Source: Caprella mutica | Lineage: Eukaryota > Arthropoda > Malacostraca > Amphipoda > Caprellidae | DNA length: 64,000 nt | Assembly: GCA_947561585.1 (NCBI GenBank) | Contig: CANNZV010002299.1 | Coordinates: 40,653 to 104,652 of the forward strand | Reading direction: 5' to 3' | Part shown: positions 11,208 through 22,599 of the stretch, piece by piece | How positions within the stretch are numbered: position 1 is the stretch's first letter | Layout: the number at the start of each line of letters is the position of its first letter | The notes under the pieces: model-generated | Seen by the model: the letters and a program-made list of their open reading frames with translations, nothing else | What the model was told of the DNA's origin: nothing | Database searches by the model: none | Position numbers and translations under genes: made by a program

Positions 11208-12050
11208 ATTTCTTTATATTTTATGTATCAATTCTTACATTTTAATTATATCAATCTTGTTTGAATTTTATATATCATTACTTTTTGGATGAATCACAAA
11301 ATATCTAATTTTTGTTTTCAAAATCATTCAGTTCACATGGCTATCATTAATTATTAATTTCCTTATTTTTGCATTTTGTTCTATACTTAAAATTCTATTT
11401 GTCATATTATTATTATTGTACAATTGTTTTATGTTTCATATGTATTTATTAATTTACTTATATTACTATTGTTTCATTTCGGTTTTATTTATTTAATTTA
11501 GTTATATTACTATTGTTTCATTTATGTTTTATTTATTTAATTTAGTTATATTACTATTGTTTCATTTCTATTTAATTAATTTATTTCTTTAATTTAGTTT
11601 ATTTCTGTTTTATTCAATTATTTCCCTATTTGATTGAATCATTAGTCTAATATTTTTTAAATATTTTATTTATTCATTCCTCTATTTAGTTATTTTATTA
11701 TTGTTCAATTATTTTTACATTCTATACATATATATATTCATCAATTTAGTTTGAATAATTCTTAATTTTTTTCTATATTGTATGATTTTTTGTATTATGT
11801 AGGGCAAAAAGGATAATAAAATTTTTGATATTCAATTTTTGTTTGCTATTCCTTTTAATCAAGGTCATGAAGAACTAGTTTTCTTTTATATAAAATATTT
11901 CAACACCTGCTCAAAATATAGCTACTCTAGTAAAAAAACTTCTGAATTATTGTAAATAAAAGTATTATGAAACGACATCTATTTAAAATATAATAGTTGA
12001 ATGTAAAATGTAGAGAAAAATCCAGTAGGAACTGCACCTCTTTGTGCTCT
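11208..12050. other. AT-rich spacer between minisatellites
   Basis: Dominated by T-rich sequence with about three imperfect copies of a 50-60 bp motif around TATATTACTATTGTTTCATTT (11460-11580). It holds a possible polyadenylation signal (AATAAA near 11814) for the upstream gene. No gene seen. Confidence 0.5.
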
Positions 12051-12055
12051 ACACT

Positions 12056-13149
12056 TATGCTGAGTGCTGAACTTCGTATGCTGAGTGCTGAACTTCGTAT
12101 GCTGAGTGCTGAACTTCGTATGCTGAGTGCTGAACTTCGTATGCTGAGTGCTGAACTTCGTATGCTGAGTGCTGAACTTCGTATGCTGAGTGCTGAACTA
12201 CGTATGCTGAGTGCTGAACTTCGTATGCTGAGTGCTGAACTTCGTATGCTGAGTGCTGAACTTCGTATGCTGAGTGCTGAACTTCGTATGCTGAGTGCTG
12301 AACTTCGTATGATGAGTGCTGAACTATGTATGCTGAGTGCTGAACTTCGTATGATGAGTGCTGAACTTCGTATGATGAGTGCTGAACTATGTATGCTGAG
12401 TGCTGAACTTCGTATGCTGATTGCTGAACTATGTATGCTGAGTGCTGAACTTCGTATGCTGAGTGCTGAACTACGTATGCTGAGTGCTGAACTTCGTATG
12501 ATGAGTGCTGAACTATGTATGCTGAGTGCTGAACTATGTATGCTGAGTGCTGAACTTCGTATGCTGAGTGCTGAACTTCGTATGCTGAGTGCTGAACTTC
12601 GTATGATGAGTGCTGAGCTTCGTATGCTGAATGCTGAACTATGTATGCTGAATGCTGAACTATGTATGCTGAGTGCTGAACTATGTATGCTGAGTGCTGA
12701 ACTTCGTATGCTGAGTGCTGAACTACGTATGCTGAGTGCTGAACTACGTATGCTGAATGCTGAACTACGTATGCTGAGTGCTGAACTACGTATGCTGAGT
12801 GCTGAACTTCGTATGCTGAGTGCTGAACTTCGTATGCTGAATGCTGAACTATGTATGCTGAGTGCTGAACTACGTATGCTGAGTGCTGAACTACGTATGC
12901 TGAGTGCTGAACTTCGTATGATGAGTGCTGAAATACGTATGATGAGTGCTGAACTACGTATGATGAGTGCTGAACTACGTATGCTGAGTGCTGAACTTCG
13001 TATGCTGAGTGCTGAACTTCGTATGCTGAATGCTGAACTATGTATGCTGAGTGCTGAACTATGTATGCTGAGTGCTGAACTATGTATGCTGAGTGCTGAA
13101 CTATGTATGCTGAGTGCTGAACTACGTATGCTGAGTGCTGAACTTCGTT
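12056..13149 (+). repeat. 21-bp minisatellite, about 52 copies
   Basis: Unit ATGCTGAGTGCTGAACTTCG plus T. Variants at the end (TTCGT, TACGT, TATGT) and at positions 4 and 8 recur in runs, which suggests blocks were copied together. The period is divisible by three and the unit lacks stops in several frames, so long artefactual ORFs appear on both strands; I do not treat them as genes. It abuts the next array, with which it shares the ACTTCGT module. Confidence 0.95.
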
Positions 13150-13771
13150 GTAAACTGAGGCAGGACTTCGTTGTAAACTGAAGCAGGACTTCGTTGTAAA
13201 CTGAGGCAGGACTTCGTTGTAAACTGAGGCAGGACTTCGTTGTAGATTGAGGCAGGACTTCGTTGTAGATTGAGGCAGGACTTCGTTGTAAACTGAGGCA
13301 GGACTTCGTTGTAAACTGAGGCAGGACTTCGTTGTAAACTGAGGCAGGACTTCGTTGTAAACTGAAGCAGGACTTCGTTGTAAACTGAGGCAGGACTTCG
13401 TTGTAAACTGAGGCAGGACTTCGTTGTAAACTGAGGCAGGACTTCGTTGTAAACTGAGGCAGGACTTCGTTGTAAACTGAGGCAGGACTTCGTTGTAAAC
13501 TGAGGCAGGACTTCGTTGTAAACTGAGGCAGGACTTCGTTGTAAACTGAGGCAGGACTTCGTTGTAAAGTGAGGCAGGACTTCGTTGTAAAGTGAGGCAG
13601 GACTTCATTGTAAAGTGAGGCAGGACTTCGTTGTAAAGTGAGGCAGGACTTCATTGTAAAGTGAGGCAGAACTTCGTTGTAAACTGAGGCTGAACTTCGT
13701 TGTAAACTGAGGCTGAACTTCATTGTAAACTGAGGCAGGACTTCGTTGTAAAGTGAGGCAGGACTTCATTG
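13147..13771 (+). repeat. 23-bp minisatellite, about 27 copies, abutting the 21-bp array
   Basis: Unit TGTAAACTGAGGCAGGACTT plus CGT, with AAAGTG, AGATTG and TTCATTG variants. The variants cluster toward the right end. The unit shares its last seven bases (ACTTCGT) and a related CTGA core with the 21-bp unit, so the two arrays may have a common origin. Confidence 0.95.
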
Positions 13772-13944
13772 TGTGCTCGATGCTGGAACTCTTTCAATAG
13801 TTCTTCATTGATTCATTATTATATTGTTTTAAATATTAGTATATATTTGATATAGAGTGTTTTATTGTACTTTTATCATACACTATGTATGTTTACTTGT
13901 GTTTCTTTTCCTTCATTCACATAGTTTTCTTCAGAAATTTTGAA

Positions 13945-14055
13945 ATGTAGTCTAGAACTACATTGTAGTAGTCTAGAGTAAGAAGTAGTTCGGAGTGCAG
14001 GATCACTCCGGACTACTTTGATGATAAGCAAGTAGTCCGGAGTACGGGGAAGTAG
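13945..14055. repeat. Small palindromic repeat around AGTAGTCCGGAGT
   Basis: Several direct and inverted copies of AGTCTAGA and (A)GTAGT(T/C)CGGAGT lie within about 110 bp. It may be a remnant of a small inverted-repeat element. No coding content. Confidence 0.45.
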
Positions 14056-14198
14056 GCTAGACAGTGTGATATTTTCTGAAACTTGGTGACAATTTTAGAA
14101 AAAGCTCTCAAAATTTTACAATAGCAGCTCCCAAATTTCAAAATATCAAATTTTTTATTCACATTGGTCATTGGGACTCAGACTCTCCATCTCTCCTA

Positions 14199-14455
14199 TC
14201 CTCTGCAGAATATGGAACATTATATGATTATTCCTTTTATAGAGGAATTTGTCTCCTGAGACAAATCTGAGCCCAAATTTAGAAATTTGAGAATTAATTA
14301 GATTAATTCCTATGTTACCATGAATTTAGCTGATGTCTCGATGGCTTGAGACAGACTAGTAACTGTTCAAATAATTGGATCTAATACTGAGAGCTTGAGA
14401 ATAACTACTTCAGATTGAAATCTCTGAGAGTCAGAGACACATATATGCAGAGTGG
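14199..14455 (-). mobile_element. About 260-bp MITE, diverged copy of the one at 50749
   Basis: Ends around TCTGCAGAATATGG (left) and CATATATGCAGAGTGG (right) are inverted repeats. The interior shares CTCTGAGAGTCAG, AGAAATTTGAGA and TTCCTATGTTACCAT (in reverse complement) with 50749-51008, in the opposite orientation. It is a dispersed non-autonomous element of unknown superfamily. Confidence 0.55.
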
Positions 14456-15608
14456 CACAGGACGGGTGTTTGTGAGTGAATTCAATAAACTCTTATTACT
14501 AATGAATCGATATAATTGAAATCTCTGCTCCTTAAATATAGTTAAGATAATAGTAATATACTCGGAATAATAATGATTGGATAAGATTTCCAATTATACA
14601 GGAATACAGGATCCAATGGTTGCTAATTCTCTTCCACTTTCATACGACCACTGTCAAGAAATATGGCCCAAGAGATGCTAATGAGATGGATATTGAAAAA
14701 TACAAGTTAATATGTTGTTTTTTAAGAAGACTATAAGATGTATACAGAAAAATTTGTTAGAGTCAAATTAAAATAAAAGTTATAAAATATAGTAATTGAA
14801 TACTTGAAATACCTAATCTAAAACTTGGAAAATTTTAAGCTAGTACAAAACAATTATATTATGGTGTGAAACAATCTAAACTATCTATATTTGAAAACTG
14901 ATCATCACATGTTAGGTCCTTATTTTTTTATATATTATTTTGATTATTTGAGATGATTCTTTATAGCTACAAGAACTAGCTATCCATTAAAAAATATTTT
15001 TGTGACAAACCACTCTCAACATAGATAAGATAGGACATATTCAAGTTTATAACATACATTTATGCCAATATTAAATTATAGTATATCCATTCTTGAACAG
15101 ATAGCTACTTTGATAAAACCCTAATGTCTTTATGTCTAGTTTGAATATATTATAATAATTCATATTTCGTTTATGATGCTAAATGTTTGCAATGTTAACA
15201 AAGAAAGACTATAATTATTTGCATTCTCTCATTTTTTTTTTCATGTAACATCATCCAATAACCAATTCATTTTCATTGTTTGATTACTTATAAGAATTAA
15301 TTTAGCAATTTTTTTAGCAGAGGATATCACAGTTTTTATAACTAGTAGTATGAACATAACAACAAGCTCAACAATTAAATCTATTTCTCATACCTTATTC
15401 TTTTGAGCACTCACAAGTCACACTAATAAACCGAGAAATGATGAGAAAACGTGATACTGGCTGAGGAGAAAACATTGAATAATAGCTGAATCACTCCTGA
15501 AAAAGAAAGTTCTAATTAGTAACACAATTTTAGTTATTTATTCTGTGATGAACATTACTTGTGCAGTAGAAATCCTCTATAATAAAATCGTGTATAATGA
15601 ACATAGAG
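14456..15608. other. AT-rich intergenic sequence
   Basis: No gene is supported. A lone minus-strand acceptor/donor pair (about 15415-15496) could mark an exon, but I found no partner exon or reading frame. Confidence 0.4.
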
Positions 15609-15754
15609 TCCTGAGTAAGAAACTACCTCATATGGTGAACAAGGTTTGTTTAGTCAGCCATGAATGGCTGTTAGTTTTTTAAAATAATGGCCATTATATG
15701 GCAGACTAAAGAAAATTTGTTCCCTATACAGGGTAGTTCCTCACCCAAGAATAG
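15609..15754. mobile_element. Palindromic MITE (about 145 bp)
   Basis: The left arm (GAGTAAGAAACTACC ... GCCATGAATGGC) pairs with the right arm (GGGTAGTTCCTCACC read in reverse complement) across nearly the whole segment, giving a long hairpin. There is no ORF. Confidence 0.5.
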
Positions 15755-16069
15755 ATATATAGAATCTAAAATCTATTAGGTTCCATTTTTGAGTTTATCA
15801 ATACTGATTCGATCCATTCTTTCATTTCTTTAAAGCTGAAATACAATTGAATATAGCTACCTACATCAAAAAATGATATGAGTGGTGAAGAAGTAAACAT
15901 GTTTTCTAAAAAAATATACACTTATTGTTAATTGAGATATAGACCCATGTTCTGAATCTAATAAAACTTGAATACTTTTATGTTATTGATAATATGGTAA
16001 CACCTTTTGCTATCAATGATTACATACCAACTGATGAATAAGGCGATGTAATTTCAACAAGGAAAAGGC

Positions 16070-16165
16070 CATAAAGTCAATAAATGGCTTAAAATCCTAA
16101 AATGCCATAAAGTCCTTAAAATTCCATAAAGTCCTTAAAATTCCATAAAGTCATAAAATAGCATA
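16070..16165 (+). repeat. Short tandem repeat, about 20-bp unit
   Basis: Four or so degenerate copies of a CCTTAAAATTCCATAAAGT-like unit. It resembles the array at 16905-17045 in its TCCTAAAA/GGCCATAAAG vocabulary, so both may be subterminal repeats of one degraded element of about 1 kb. Confidence 0.55.
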
Positions 16166-16904
16166 AATTTTTGAAATGATGAACAGTCTTATTTTTGGGC
16201 TCTTCATACTATTAAATAATCTGGTAAGTTGGTAAAGTTGATGGGATATATTGGCAAATTTATAGAACATTATAATTCAATCAAAATCTGTCTGAATTAT
16301 TATATAAATATATTACTTCTATCACTTCAAAAATTAGGATGATCATCAGTGTATCTGCTAGTTTTCTTTAACTCTTCACATCAATTTTTTAGCATAGACT
16401 CTGCCATTAATAAAAAAAATGAAATTGCCAATAATCAATATAATAAACTATTCAAAGAGAGAAATATGTAGAACTTGGTAATATTTACAATAGAAAAACT
16501 GTCAGGTGACAAAAATTGGGTTTTTCTTGTAAGTGGTTATTCCTGTACAACAGTTTCAGAGTATCTTAATTGGTCTAATCATCTAATATATGGATTGTTT
16601 AGTCTGAGGTGGTCTACTACAAGGGTTTACTGTAAATACAAATTTAGAATTTAATATTGGAATTAGTTACATTTCATGAATTTCAATTTACCAAACCTTA
16701 TTTCATAATACTCTTAGGTTAAATTTGAATAAATAAAATATAAACTAGATTCATTGAATTTTTAAGGAATGAATTGTTTATTTGTTTCACCATTTTTTAT
16801 TTGAACGGACTAAAAACTGATGATTTTATATTTCAAAATGCTAATTTATTCGTTGTAATTAAATACATATTTATTAATCCTGAAAGTGTATGTATAGATA
16901 GCTA

Positions 16905-17045
16905 AGTCCTAAAATGCCTTTATTAGGTCCTAAAAGGCCTTTACTAGGTCCTAAAAGGCCTTTATTAGGTCCTAAAAGGCCTTTATTAGGTCCTAAAAGG
17001 CCTTTAAAAGTCCTAAAATATCTTTTTCATAGGTCCTAAAAGTCC
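16905..17045 (+). repeat. Short tandem repeat, about 21-bp unit
   Basis: About six copies of TTAGGTCCTAAAAGGCCTTT. Each unit contains the near-palindrome TCCTAAAAGGCCTTT. No coding role. Confidence 0.75.
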
Positions 17046-17119
17046 AGGCTGTACTAATGAACATGTTCCTGAAAAATATCAAATTATTTTGAATGTAAAG
17101 CTACCAACAACAAAAAAAG

Positions 17120-19600
17120 AGATTTATTGAAACTTTATTAATACTAAAAGAAGGTTGGTTAGAAGTCTCTCACCATCATCTGATTGAAACATACAAAGCC
17201 ATTCCAATCTATAGACCATCTGTACTCTGCAAAAGTACTAAGCCTTGATAAAAACCAGGGTCGGGGTAGAGAAGATAATGGTAACTACACATCATGTCAC
17301 GTGGTTCGGAATCTGAAATAAATAATTGAAATCAGATGCTCGTACTGTAAAATAGATGTGAACTCTCTTTCTATATCTCAATCCACACATTTTTCTGTGT
17401 TAAATAAAGATAAATTGTTGTTTAATTTTTTTAAATTAAATTGTGGAACTATGTAATTTTCAATTTAAAACAATTCTTAATTGAGGGTAAGTTCCAAAGA
17501 CACTCTGTTACAATCAGATATAAATTATAATAAAATGCTAATGACTAGAATATTTAGAAAATCAATTAGTAGGGACTTTGGGAGAAAAACCTAGGTACAA
17601 TATCTCCATGGTTAATATATGATCTTCTTGTGTAAATTGCTAAAGAGAATATCATTGAGCTGAAAAACTTACCACCTTGTGTCAGTAGTTGTGGAAGCAA
17701 ATTCAGACCAAGTGATTTGTCGAGTGGCTCTGTAACTTGATAAGCAAACCACTGTGATGGAGAAAGGCTCCTGGCTCTGCAAGAGGTACTTCAAGATTCC
17801 CTTTGGAGTTTAGACACTCAAAATTTTATGATGCTGAGCAGTGACCTGTAACATAGGAAGTTTATTAAATTCTAAAAATATATTTCCTTACAAAATATAA
17901 ATATTGACAACATTGTATGAATTGAAATGTTACATTGTCACTGAATACTGATAAAGCATTAGCTTCCTGAATCCAGAATATCATAAAAGATTTAAAGATG
18001 AGAATTTAATAAATTGAATTTAATAATTTTTATACTACAACTTGTAATTAGAATTTTTTCTTATCAATTTTAAATTGAATTTTATTTGATTTCATATCAG
18101 ATAAGTAGTAAGTGGAAATAATATCAAGTAATTAGGCTAATATATCCATTTCATTTCCTATATCATCTTTACTAATAACTATTCAACAATAATGTATTGA
18201 AACTTTTTATGTTATTAATTTAGCAATAAAAAAATATAACTAAATTATTTGGATTGGATGTTCAGTTCATATTAATGGACTGAAATTATCCAATTTATTT
18301 ATAAGGGCAAAGAAATTAATTGCTTTTAATTAATGTTATAAGCAATAAATTTATTTATATAAATTAATAATTTCATTTCATATAGTTGAAAAACAAATTC
18401 ATTCCATAAAATACCATTATAAAAAGTTTAAAAATTGGTTAATTTTATTATATATTATATAATAATATTAATTAGCATTTATTTCAAAATTAATTCTCAT
18501 ATTTAAATTTTCATTAATTTTATCATAATTAGACCTAATCGAAAATAAAAATTTAAAATGATCTATATTTTTTACATAGATGATAGTTTTAGCTTATTTA
18601 ATTAGCTACCAGCCTACCCACCTTTCTAGTTTCTAGAAGTTAAAACAATAATCAGTTATCCTGACAACAAGGATTTAATACTGGGATATTAAGGGAATAT
18701 ATCAGAGAAGAAAGATTAATTCCTGATATATTCCCCTATTATATAATTATCCCAGGAATAATCTTTGTTGCCAGGGTAGAGAGTAGCTTTTTCTAATTAA
18801 AAAATAAATATCTTGAATTTTTAGTTAATGCATCACATGTAGCAAAATTAAATTAATTCAACTTGGAACCAACCTAGCTACGCTAGTTAATGATTTAATC
18901 AAAATTTATATGTTTATGTAGTATACAGAATAGATTTACTTTATTTTATCAAACTAAAGAATTAATTTTAAGGATGTAATCCATTTTGCTGATCACGTAA
19001 GTTCTAAGTTTTAACTAGTAGCTAGGTACAGTTATTAAATCTAACAACGTCAACCTGTGCTCAGTACATAATTTTCTTTGTTAACCATTAGTCCATTACA
19101 TTGCACCTAGCTAAGTATTTAACTAAAAAATAATACCTATAGATATTTTAGGTGTACCTAGCCAAGCGTCCTGATGTTAAACTTTTACCCCGGCCACAGC
19201 TCTACCTAATTAAATTTTATCTTAGGTAAGTACCTAAGTCCTAACATATGCAAGTCAGCCTAAACCAACTACTGCCAGGTGTGCCACTTACTGCGTAGTA
19301 ATATCTCAGCGTTGGGCACCACACGGTACGTTTTCCCTTCAAATTTCATAAAGTTTGAACAAATGCCTACCTTATTTCAAGAAGTTTGTGCAAATTTCAA
19401 CACACACATGACGCAACCAATTTAATAGTCTTTCTTATTTACTTACCTGAAGAATCTTTGGATTATAAAACTCACTGTCTAGTTAACGAGAGGAATTTTT
19501 ATTAAGGTTACCGCTTGAGGAATCGATATACTTTCACTGTCACATGTCCACTCTTAACCAAACTCTCTTAGAAACTAATAATGTAAATAAACATCTCACT
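17120..19600 (-). ncRNA. Possible three-exon spliced non-coding transcript
   Basis: Three minus-strand segments with good splice signals. Exon 1 is about 19600-19447, with donor CAG|GTAAGTAAAT and a TCAGT initiator-like site near 19597. Exon 2 is 17845-17673, with acceptor CTATGTTACAG and donor GTG|GTAAGTTTTT. Exon 3 runs from 17312, with acceptor ATTTATTTCAG, to an AATAAA near 17123. All three frames across exon 2 contain stops and no credible ORF spans the joins, so the product is non-coding or these are untranslated exons. The call rests on splice-site matching alone. A G-rich run on this strand lies just upstream of the proposed start. Confidence 0.35.
18658..18780. mobile_element. Palindromic MITE (about 123 bp)
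   Basis: The left side (CCTGACAACAAGGATT ... GGGAATATATCAG) is the imperfect reverse complement of the right side (CTGATATATTCCC ... AATCTTTGTTGCCAGGG). A hairpin over almost its full length and the lack of an ORF mark a small non-autonomous element. Confidence 0.55.
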
Positions 19601-19610
19601 GATTCCAGCA

Positions 19611-19635
19611 CCCCCCTCCCCCCCTCCTTTCCCCC
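19611..19635 (-). promoter_or_regulatory. G-quadruplex-prone run upstream of the putative non-coding RNA
   Basis: On the minus strand the sequence is four G-tracts (5, 2, 7 and 6 G) separated by one to three bases. It stands out in an AT-rich region and lies about 10-35 bp upstream of the proposed minus-strand start near 19600. A regulatory role is inference. Confidence 0.3.
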
Positions 19636-19639
19636 TTTT

Positions 19640-20860
19640 TGAAGCAATCATATTAAATACGCTTCTTATCATAAATAAGATGAATATTCCTCATGTTTTC
19701 CCTTGAAATAATCATGTTGAATTGACTCTTAAGATGAACCGAATGATTATTATATACTATTTGTCTATATAGTATTAAAATATGGTTTTCCTGTATTTAT
19801 AAATGACCATTTAATTAATCTATAATTGATTTATGCTGATTCATATGAATTACACATAATATTGGGGATATTATGTGTAGTTGTATATAAATGTAATATT
19901 AATGTAAATATGATATAGAAAGTTATATTCTTGAATAGTTGGAATTTCTTATGCAAACAAATAAAATGAATTTCATTTCCATCGTGTGGTTCGTTTAAAA
20001 TTAATAGAAACAAATTATTGTATTAATGTAACTCATTAATCAATAACCATGTCAATAATTAGTGATTCAATTGGGGAAATTCCGTATTATTGGGCAGCTC
20101 CACATTATCGATCATATGAAAAAATTAATGGGAGCATATTAACTAATTCTTTTCATTGATAGTACCTGCCGGTATCATGGATACCAATTAAAATAATGAG
20201 TTAATTTGGTAGAATTTTATAATATGAATGATAATGTTAAACTATCGGATAATTAGTAACCTACCCAATATTTATAATAAATGCATTATAATCATTGTAC
20301 CTATTTATCAAATATCAATTCTATGAATTTTGTGTGTTTTTTATCGTTTTCAGCTTGCTAATACATAGTATCATTGGAAATAATATCTTTATTTGTATAT
20401 ACTTGTTTTTTATTGTCGCATACGAATGACACTACGTACGTATATTGAGAGAGTATAAAATAATATAGTACAAACAGCTGTCAAATTGTTATATCATTTT
20501 CCATAACAACGTGTAGTGTGTTATGTTATATCAGGTCCTTTTGATATAATAATAATATTGGATATACTTCGATATAGTATACCACCTATATAAATCTTCT
20601 TTATCTTCAAAAGAAATTTTAAATCATTGTACCATACATTGGTTGTTGATGATGCCTTATTAGCAATCTATTTTTTAGGAAGATAAATAGCATTAATCAT
20701 TATATTACATTCAAACGATAAAGGATGAAAATAATTGACATTTATATTAAAATACTAACACTCTACTCTATTTAAATCTTCCATTGTTTGAGTTATGTCA
20801 CTGTATACAGATATTCAATGCAAATATATATGTTATTGATAATCAGTTTATCACACTGGT
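19640..20860. other. AT-rich intergenic sequence
   Basis: No exon chain, RNA gene or array is evident. Short ORFs are AT-driven chance frames. Confidence 0.45.
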
Positions 20861-20866
20861 ATATTA

Positions 20867-21120
20867 CGGTGTGTCTACCATAAATGTATCCACTGCCATT
20901 GAATATTAGTTATTATATTTTGATTATAAGTACTATTTAAATTAATTTATTATTGTCTATATTATTACGTATCTACAAAGTATTGTACATGGTACCAATA
21001 TTATGCATCTTATAGTTTAGTGATTTACACAATTGATACGTAATACTATATTATAGGCAATAAGTTATATGTTATACTTATATTCAATGACCGTGGATAT
21101 ATTTACGGTGGACTCACTGT
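20867..21120. mobile_element. MITE-like inverted repeat (about 255 bp)
   Basis: The left arm around CTACCATAAATGTATCCACT and the right arm around ACCGTGGATATATTTACGGT are inverted, imperfect copies of each other; the similarity extends over about 40 bp. The centre is AT-rich and non-coding. Confidence 0.5.
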
Positions 21121-21717
21121 TCACAAATAGAATTTTATGTATGTATTACTTCGCGAAGTCGCGATAGTATAATTACTACAAATATTCTCTATTTTTTTAA
21201 CGATATTTATTGAGCTGGTCACTGTGTCTCAAGTCAAGAAAGTTGACTTCTGTTTATAATAATGTATGATTGTGAATTAAGCTTCAGTATCCTATGTTTA
21301 TTAATTATTGCGTACCTGTAGTGAAAAAAAGTTGCGAGAAATTTGGAATTCAATTAATTTTAATGATTAATAAAATGCACTTAAATACAAATTATACATA
21401 TAATAAACAGCAAAAGCAACATTTTAAATTAATACTACACTGTATGATCATGATCATTGATATTATGTACCAAATCAACTTTAAACTTTGTAACATCGTT
21501 TTGTATGTAAATATATATTTTGTAACATTATAAAAATATTAGTATTAAACCTGCTTGTTGTTTTCATAAATAGTCATTCAAAATTTATTGTTATTTTTTT
21601 ATCTTCTTTAGTATATATTGTTAAGTTGTAACATAAAATTTACCGCTATATATATATATACATTCTTAATTCTAATTACATACACAATTAGGTATTACTC
21701 AATACACAGTGAAATCC

Positions 21718-22575
21718 TGGATCCAATACACTGTGATATCCAATACACAATGGTATCCAATACACAATGGTATCCAATACACAATGGTATCCAATACACA
21801 ATGATATCCAATACACAATGGTATCCAATACACAATGGTATCCAATACACAATGGTATCCAATACACAATGGTATCCAATACACAATGGTATCCAATACA
21901 CAATGATATCCAATACACAATGGTATCCAATACACAATGGTATCCAATACACAATGGTATCCAATACACAATAGTATCCAATACACAATGGTATCCAATA
22001 CACTGTGATATCCAATACACTGTGATATCCAATACACAATGGTATCCAATACACACTGTGATTGTATCCAATACACACTGTGATTGTATCCAATACACAC
22101 TGTGGTTGTATCCAATACACACTGTGGTTGTATCCAATACACACTGTGGTTGTATCCAATACACACTGCGGTTGTATCCAATACACACTGCGGTTGTATC
22201 CAATACACACTGCGGTTGTATTCAATACACACTGCGGTTGTATCCAATACACACTGCGGTTGTATCCAATACACACTGTGGTTGTATCCAATACACACTG
22301 TGGTTGTATCCAATACACACTGTGGTTGTATCCAACACACTGTGGTTGTATCCAACACACTGTGGTTGTATCCAACACGCAGGGGTTGTATCCAACACGC
22401 AGGGGTTGTATCCAAGACAACGTGGTTGTATCCAAGAAAACGAGGCTGTATCCAAGACAACGTGGTTGTATCCAAGACAACGTGGTTGTATCCAAGACAA
22501 CGTGGCTGTATCCAAGACAATGTGGCTGTATCCAAGACAATGTGGTTGTATCCAAGACAACGTGGTTTTATCCAA
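21718..22575 (+). repeat. Composite minisatellite with unit drifting 17 -> 22 -> 20 bp
   Basis: 21718-22045: 17-bp unit TATCCAATACACAATGG (variants GATATC, CTGTG). 22045-22331: 22-bp unit with the same TATCCAATACACA head plus CTGTGGTTG or CTGCGGTTG. 22331-22575: 20-bp units TATCCAACACACTGTGGTTG, TATCCAACACGCAGGGGTTG and TATCCAAGACAACGTGGTTG. All share the TATCCAA head, so they descend from one another in a line along the array. The long ORFs across it in several frames arise because the units lack stops; they are not genes. Confidence 0.93.
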
Positions 22576-22599
22576 CACTAAGTGCTATTCAATAAGTTT

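Noticed and set aside
11927..13723. Very long open frames on both strands across the 21/23-bp arrays (up to about 600 codons)
   Set aside because: They arise because the units lack stop codons. Frames are open on both strands at once, substitutions are not biased to silent positions, and the 23-bp array shifts frame every unit.
17673..17845. Protein-coding exon
   Set aside because: Splice sites are good, but all three frames contain stops.
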